Of a stretch of DNA of 7,137 nt, positions 3,815 through 7,137 are shown one piece after another. Position 1 is the stretch's first letter; every line of letters starts with the position of its first letter. Source of the DNA: an uncultured Oscillibacter sp. (GTDB lineage Bacteria; Bacillota; Clostridia; Oscillospirales; Oscillospiraceae); the NCBI GenBank assembly GCA_905236835.1, contig CAJOQY010000057.1, positions 1-7,137 of the forward strand, given 5' to 3'. The position numbers and the translations under genes were made by a program. The notes under the pieces were generated by a model. It was not told the origin of the DNA and searched no databases. It was given only the letters and a program-made list of their open reading frames with translations.

Positions 3815-6541
3815 TTATTTTTCCAGCGCTTTCATGGATTCTTCTAATCTCGCGATCAATTCCCGATATTTGGCGGCTTTTTCGCGTTCCATATTAATCA
3901 CGTTTTCCGGCGCCTTTGAGATAAATTTCTGATTGGACAATTTATTTTCCGTCAGGCGCAGACCGTTTTCGGCTTTTTGCAATTCTTTTTCGATTCTGGC
4001 GCGCTCGGATTTCAAATCCACCAGTTCGCTCAGCGGCATATACGCCGCCGCCGTCCGCGTAACCACGGATACCAGCCCGGACAAATCCTCCGGCGCTTGG
4101 GATATAAATTTAATTTCGCTTGCCCACGCCAGACGCTTCATAAATCCAAGTCCGGCCTGATAAATCTCCGGCGACGCCGTGACAAGGGAAATCTCGGCTT
4201 TCCGCGACGGCGGGACATTCATTTCCGCGCGGCGCGCCCGGATCGCCCGTATTGTCTCCATCACGGCTTCCATGGCGTTCGCGTCCTCCGGGAAATTGAA
4301 TATTTCCCGATATTCCGGCCACGCGCTTGTGATTAAATATTTATTTTCATTTTCATCCGAACGCGGGCAGCTTTGATAAATCTCCTCCGTGATAAACGGC
4401 ATAAACGGGTGTAATAATTTTAAAATCTCAATTAAAACATAGCACAGCACGTTCCGCGCCGTGAATCCCGATTCATTATTTATATTATTATTATTTCCAT
4501 CCGAATTTTGATTCAACCGCGTTTTCGTCAGTTCAATATACCAATCGCAATAGCTGTCCCAGATAAAATCATAAATTTTCGCCGACGCCACGCCGATTTC
4601 ATAATTTTCAAGATTTTCCGTCACTTCGCGGATTAAATCATTTAATTTACTTAAAATCCACTTGTCCTCGCGTTCCAGCTTGCCGACATCCGGAATTTGA
4701 TCATATTTTTTATTCTCGCCCGGATGATTTTCCAGATTCATCAGGACAAAGCGGCTCGCGTTCCAGATTTTATTGGCGAAATTGCGCATCGCCTCGCATT
4801 TCTCGACATAAAATCTGCAATCGTTTCCGGGGCTGTTGCCCGTGATTAAATTAAATCTCAACGCGTCCGCGCCGTACTGATCCGCCATTTCCAGCGGATC
4901 AATCCCGTTGCCGAGCGATTTTGACATTTTGCGGCCTTTGTCATCCCGGACCAATCCATGAATCAACACTTTATAAAACGGAATTTTATTGATTTTCTCC
5001 CCGTTTAATTTTCTATAATTTCGCATATGCTCACAGCCGGAGAAAATCATGCGGGATACCCAGAAAAATATAATATCATATCCCGTCACTAATACGCTTG
5101 TGGGATAAAAATAATCCAATTCCGGCGTCTGATCCGGCCATCCCAGCGTACTGAACGGCCACAGCGCCGACGAAAACCAAGTGTCTAATACATCCTCTTC
5201 ACGCGTTAATTTTTTGCTCCCGCATTTTTCGCATTCCGTCGGGTCCGCGCGCTTTACATTAATATGCCCGCATTCGTCGCAATACCACGCCGGAATCTGA
5301 TGTCCCCACCATAATTGGCGCGAAATGCACCAGTCATGCACATTTTCCATCCAATTAATATAAATCTTAGAAAATCTGTCCGGGACAAATTTCACTTCGC
5401 CGTCACGGACGACGCGTAAAGCCTCTACCGCCAGCGGCGCCATTTTCACAAACCATTGCGCCGACACCAGCGGTTCCACGTCGTTATGGCATCTATAACA
5501 CGTCCCGACATTATGATGATAATCCTCCGTCTTGACCAGATAGCCTTGTTCTTCCAAGTCTTTTACGATTTTTTTCCGGCATTCATATCGATCCATGCCG
5601 TTATAAATTCCGCCGTTTTCATTAATTTTCCCATCATCGTCAATACAGCGGATCATGTCTAAATTATGCCGCTGTCCGACTTCAAAGTCATTCGGATCAT
5701 GCGCGGGCGTCATTTTGACCGCGCCCGTACCAAATCCAAGTTCCACATATTCATCCGCCACAATGGGAATTTCCCGGTTCATAATCGGCAAAATACAGGT
5801 CTTGCCGACAAGATTTTGAAATCTCTCGTCCTCCGGATTCACCGCCACGCCGGTATCCCCCATCATGGTTTCCGGACGCGTCGTCGCCACCGTCAAATCT
5901 CCCGATCCGTCCGCCAGCGGATATTTGATATACCACAAATGCCCGGGTTTATCCACATATTCCACTTCGGCGTCAGATAACGCCGTTAAACAATGCGGAC
6001 ACCAGTTAATAACCCGGCTGCCTTTATAAATCAAGCCTTTTTCATATAAATTACAAAACGCCTCCCGCACCGCTCTGGACAATCCCTCATCCATGGTAAA
6101 GCGCGAACGGGACCAGTCGCACGACGCGCCTAATTTTTTCTGTTGCGCGACGATTCTGCCGCCGTATTTTTCCTTCCACTGCCAGACGCGCCGCAAAAAT
6201 TTTTCTCGTCCGAGATCATATCTTGTTTTGCCCTCGTTGACGCGCAAATCCTCTTCCACTTTGATCTGCGTGGCGATTCCGGCGTGATCCGTACCGGGGG
6301 CCCACAACGCCGAATAACCCTGCATCCGTTTGAATCTAATCAAAATATCCTGTAACGTCACATCCAGCGCGTGTCCCATATGCAATTGGCCCGTGACGTT
6401 CGGCGGCGGCATGGAAATCGTAAACGGCTTTTTTTCCGGGTCCGGATCGGCTTTGAAACATCCGGCCTGTTCCCACATTTCATATATTTTATTCTCCGTC
6501 TTTTGCGGATCATAAGTTTTCGGCAATTCCTGACCGGTCAT
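3815..6541 (-). CDS. valS: Valyl-tRNA synthetase (ValRS), class I
   Basis: This cytoplasmic enzyme charges tRNA-Val with valine using ATP and edits mischarged threonine. The 908 residues are full length for a bacterial ValRS. In order: N-terminal YDPQKTENKIYEMWE; catalytic signature PPPNVTGQLHMGHALD with HMGH at 54-57; the CP1 editing domain with TTRPETMMGDT (220-230) and HDPNDFEVG (281-289); KMSKS at 538-542; an anticodon-binding helical domain from about 625; and a C-terminal coiled coil (about 845-908) typical of the ValRS tRNA-binding arm. Cys pairs at 181/184, 348/351, 421/424 and 437/440 could bind zinc. An Asn-rich stretch at 677-692 is unusual. The ATG is supported by GGTGA seven bases upstream, and the first codons match the family. 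It lies 47 bases behind a YcxB-family gene, so co-transcription is possible. Clostridial valS genes often have a T-box leader, but none fits in this gap. Confidence 0.97.
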   Translation of the reverse strand: MTGQELPKTYDPQKTENKIYEMWEQAGCFKADPDPEKKPFTISMPPPNVTGQLHMGHALDVTLQDILIRFKRMQGYSALWAPGTDHAGIATQIKVEEDLRVNEGKTRYDLGREKFLRRVWQWKEKYGGRIVAQQKKLGASCDWSRSRFTMDEGLSRAVREAFCNLYEKGLIYKGSRVINWCPHCLTALSDAEVEYVDKPGHLWYIKYPLADGSGDLTVATTRPETMMGDTGVAVNPEDERFQNLVGKTCILPIMNREIPIVADEYVELGFGTGAVKMTPAHDPNDFEVGQRHNLDMIRCIDDDGKINENGGIYNGMDRYECRKKIVKDLEEQGYLVKTEDYHHNVGTCYRCHNDVEPLVSAQWFVKMAPLAVEALRVVRDGEVKFVPDRFSKIYINWMENVHDWCISRQLWWGHQIPAWYCDECGHINVKRADPTECEKCGSKKLTREEDVLDTWFSSALWPFSTLGWPDQTPELDYFYPTSVLVTGYDIIFFWVSRMIFSGCEHMRNYRKLNGEKINKIPFYKVLIHGLVRDDKGRKMSKSLGNGIDPLEMADQYGADALRFNLITGNSPGNDCRFYVEKCEAMRNFANKIWNASRFVLMNLENHPGENKKYDQIPDVGKLEREDKWILSKLNDLIREVTENLENYEIGVASAKIYDFIWDSYCDWYIELTKTRLNQNSDGNNNNINNESGFTARNVLCYVLIEILKLLHPFMPFITEEIYQSCPRSDENENKYLITSAWPEYREIFNFPEDANAMEAVMETIRAIRARRAEMNVPPSRKAEISLVTASPEIYQAGLGFMKRLAWASEIKFISQAPEDLSGLVSVVTRTAAAYMPLSELVDLKSERARIEKELQKAENGLRLTENKLSNQKFISKAPENVINMEREKAAKYRELIARLEESMKALEK

Positions 6542-6547
6542 ATCATT

Positions 6548-6555
6548 CTCACCCC
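6548..6555 (-). promoter_or_regulatory. Ribosome binding site of valS
   Basis: The - strand reads GGGGTGAG. Its GGTGA core (6549-6553) matches the 3' part of the Shine-Dalgarno consensus (GGAGGTGATC) and stands seven bases before the ATG at 6541. An overlapping ATG four bases upstream (codons ATG-ATA-TGA) closes at once, so 6541 is the only sensible start. Confidence 0.65.
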
Positions 6556-6565
6556 GTTTTATTAT

Positions 6566-6589
6566 TTCATATATTCATATATTTCATAT
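6566..6589. repeat. Three short TTCATAT repeats in the gap upstream of valS
   Basis: TTCATAT occurs at 6566-6572, 6574-6580 and 6583-6589, a period of eight to nine bases, in the AT-rich 47-base gap between the YcxB-family gene and valS. The last copy touches the YcxB stop codon. No promoter with a recognisable -35 is seen here. It may be simple low-complexity sequence. Confidence 0.4.
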
Positions 6590-7113
6590 CATTTAATATA
6601 TATCGCTTTCAATCCGGCTTTCTTTTCGATAAATTCCCGGAAATCATCCGGCGCGCCTTGTTGAAATCCCGATTTATCCATGATTTGCCCGTGATTTTTA
6701 TCCAGTATAAATATAAAATAATCCCGCGTCTCGCAAAACCATTGAATCGTATGATACTCCCATTCGCCCGTGACGCCCGGTGTAATAATAATATATTTAT
6801 CATCCTGAAAAATCTGTTTCGCCGTCGCGCCCGCCTGATACGTCCGCGCTTTTCCAATCCACGCGTTGAAATCATCCTGCCATATCATGCAGGCCAATAT
6901 AAAAATCCCGGCGATTAAAATTATAATATTATCAAAATCAAATCCCAAATCATCAAATATCAAATATAACGCCGTAACGAAAACCGCCATGACAAGCGCT
7001 ACGGAACCGATGATTTTTGAAATTATATCCCACCGTTTCCGGACGGTTTTCCGCACCGCCCGCGCCAAGGCTTTCATCGCCTTGCGATCATACGCCGTTT
7101 CAATCTCATACAT
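6589..7113 (-). CDS. YcxB-family two-TM membrane protein of unknown function
   Basis: The 174-residue product starts MYEIETAYDRKAMKAL, followed by a basic stretch and two transmembrane helices at about 33-53 and 62-78. A soluble C-terminal domain follows (about 98-165). That domain has the YcxB-like pattern: a strand-rich IFQDDKYIIITPG, then HTIQWFCETRDYFIFILDKNHGQIMDKSGF, then GAPDDFREFIEKK. In family members this fold sits on the cytoplasmic side of a two-helix anchor, and its function is unknown. The gene is AT-richer than the SLH gene. It lies 47 bases ahead of valS with no terminator between, so valS may share its transcript. The frame is open to the window edge, but ATG 7113 starts where family proteins usually start. 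I assigned the family from recalled patterns, not a search. Confidence 0.75.
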   Translation of the reverse strand: MYEIETAYDRKAMKALARAVRKTVRKRWDIISKIIGSVALVMAVFVTALYLIFDDLGFDFDNIIILIAGIFILACMIWQDDFNAWIGKARTYQAGATAKQIFQDDKYIIITPGVTGEWEYHTIQWFCETRDYFIFILDKNHGQIMDKSGFQQGAPDDFREFIEKKAGLKAIYIK

Positions 7114-7128
7114 ATTATATATAAATTT

Positions 7129-7135
7129 CTCCTCC
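7129..7135 (-). promoter_or_regulatory. Distant ribosome binding site of the YcxB-family gene
   Basis: GGAGGAG on the - strand is a strong Shine-Dalgarno core, but it lies 15 bases from the ATG, beyond the usual 5-10. The spacer is AT-only and ends in TATATAAT. No other in-frame start codon lies between. Either the long spacing is tolerated or translation starts at a non-standard codon such as the ATA seven residues-worth of spacer closer to the site. Confidence 0.45.
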
Positions 7136-7137
7136 GC

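Noticed and set aside
3652..3897. 81-codon + strand frame across the valS 3' end
   Set aside because: It runs through the valS terminator and into valS antisense, has no Shine-Dalgarno, and no recognisable sequence.
7114..7119. TATAAT directly before the YcxB start codon as a promoter
   Set aside because: Transcription would begin inside the coding region, and the site is between a Shine-Dalgarno and its start codon. It is best read as AT-rich spacer.
1..7137. tRNA, rRNA, CRISPR arrays, transposase genes
   Set aside because: I saw no cloverleaf, spacer-repeat array or transposase motif on either strand.

Overview
The window looks like chromosomal DNA from a Gram-positive anaerobe of the class Clostridia, probably an Oscillospiraceae-type gut or rumen organism. 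This placement is an inference. It rests on a secreted protein with N-terminal S-layer homology (SLH) domains, strong AGGAGG-type ribosome binding sites, a clostridial-style valyl-tRNA synthetase, a YcxB-family membrane protein, and a short hydrophobic peptide gene of a kind I associate with Clostridia. No search was run.

Layout, left to right. Positions 1-221 hold the 3' end of a tiny membrane-peptide gene on the + strand. It converges on a 14-bp GC-rich hairpin that also ends a short predicted antisense RNA on the - strand, driven by an extended -10 promoter. This is the architecture of a type I toxin-antitoxin locus. Positions 278-410 are a non-coding, MITE-like, C/G-run repeat with imperfect 13-bp terminal inverted repeats and several internal hairpins. 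Positions 414-447 are the terminator of the large - strand gene.

Positions 507-3362 (- strand) encode a 951-residue exported SLH protein, probably an S-layer or cell-wall-anchored surface protein. Its codon use is strict enough that the whole antisense strand stays open. The 450 bases upstream hold a long leader that can fold into a three-way junction, two candidate promoters and a 22-bp AT-rich palindrome. The valS terminator sits at 3782-3808.

Positions 3815-6541 (- strand) encode a complete ValRS with HMGH and KMSKS motifs, an editing domain, cysteine pairs and a C-terminal coiled coil. Only 47 bases upstream is a 174-residue YcxB-family two-TM protein (6589-7113, - strand). The two genes could be co-transcribed. 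No T-box lies in the gap.

The genes do not form one pathway: a housekeeping synthetase and a small membrane protein lie next to a highly expressed surface-protein gene and a small selfish or regulatory locus. The best candidates for something new are the convergent toxin/antisense locus at the left end and the structured SLH-gene leader.
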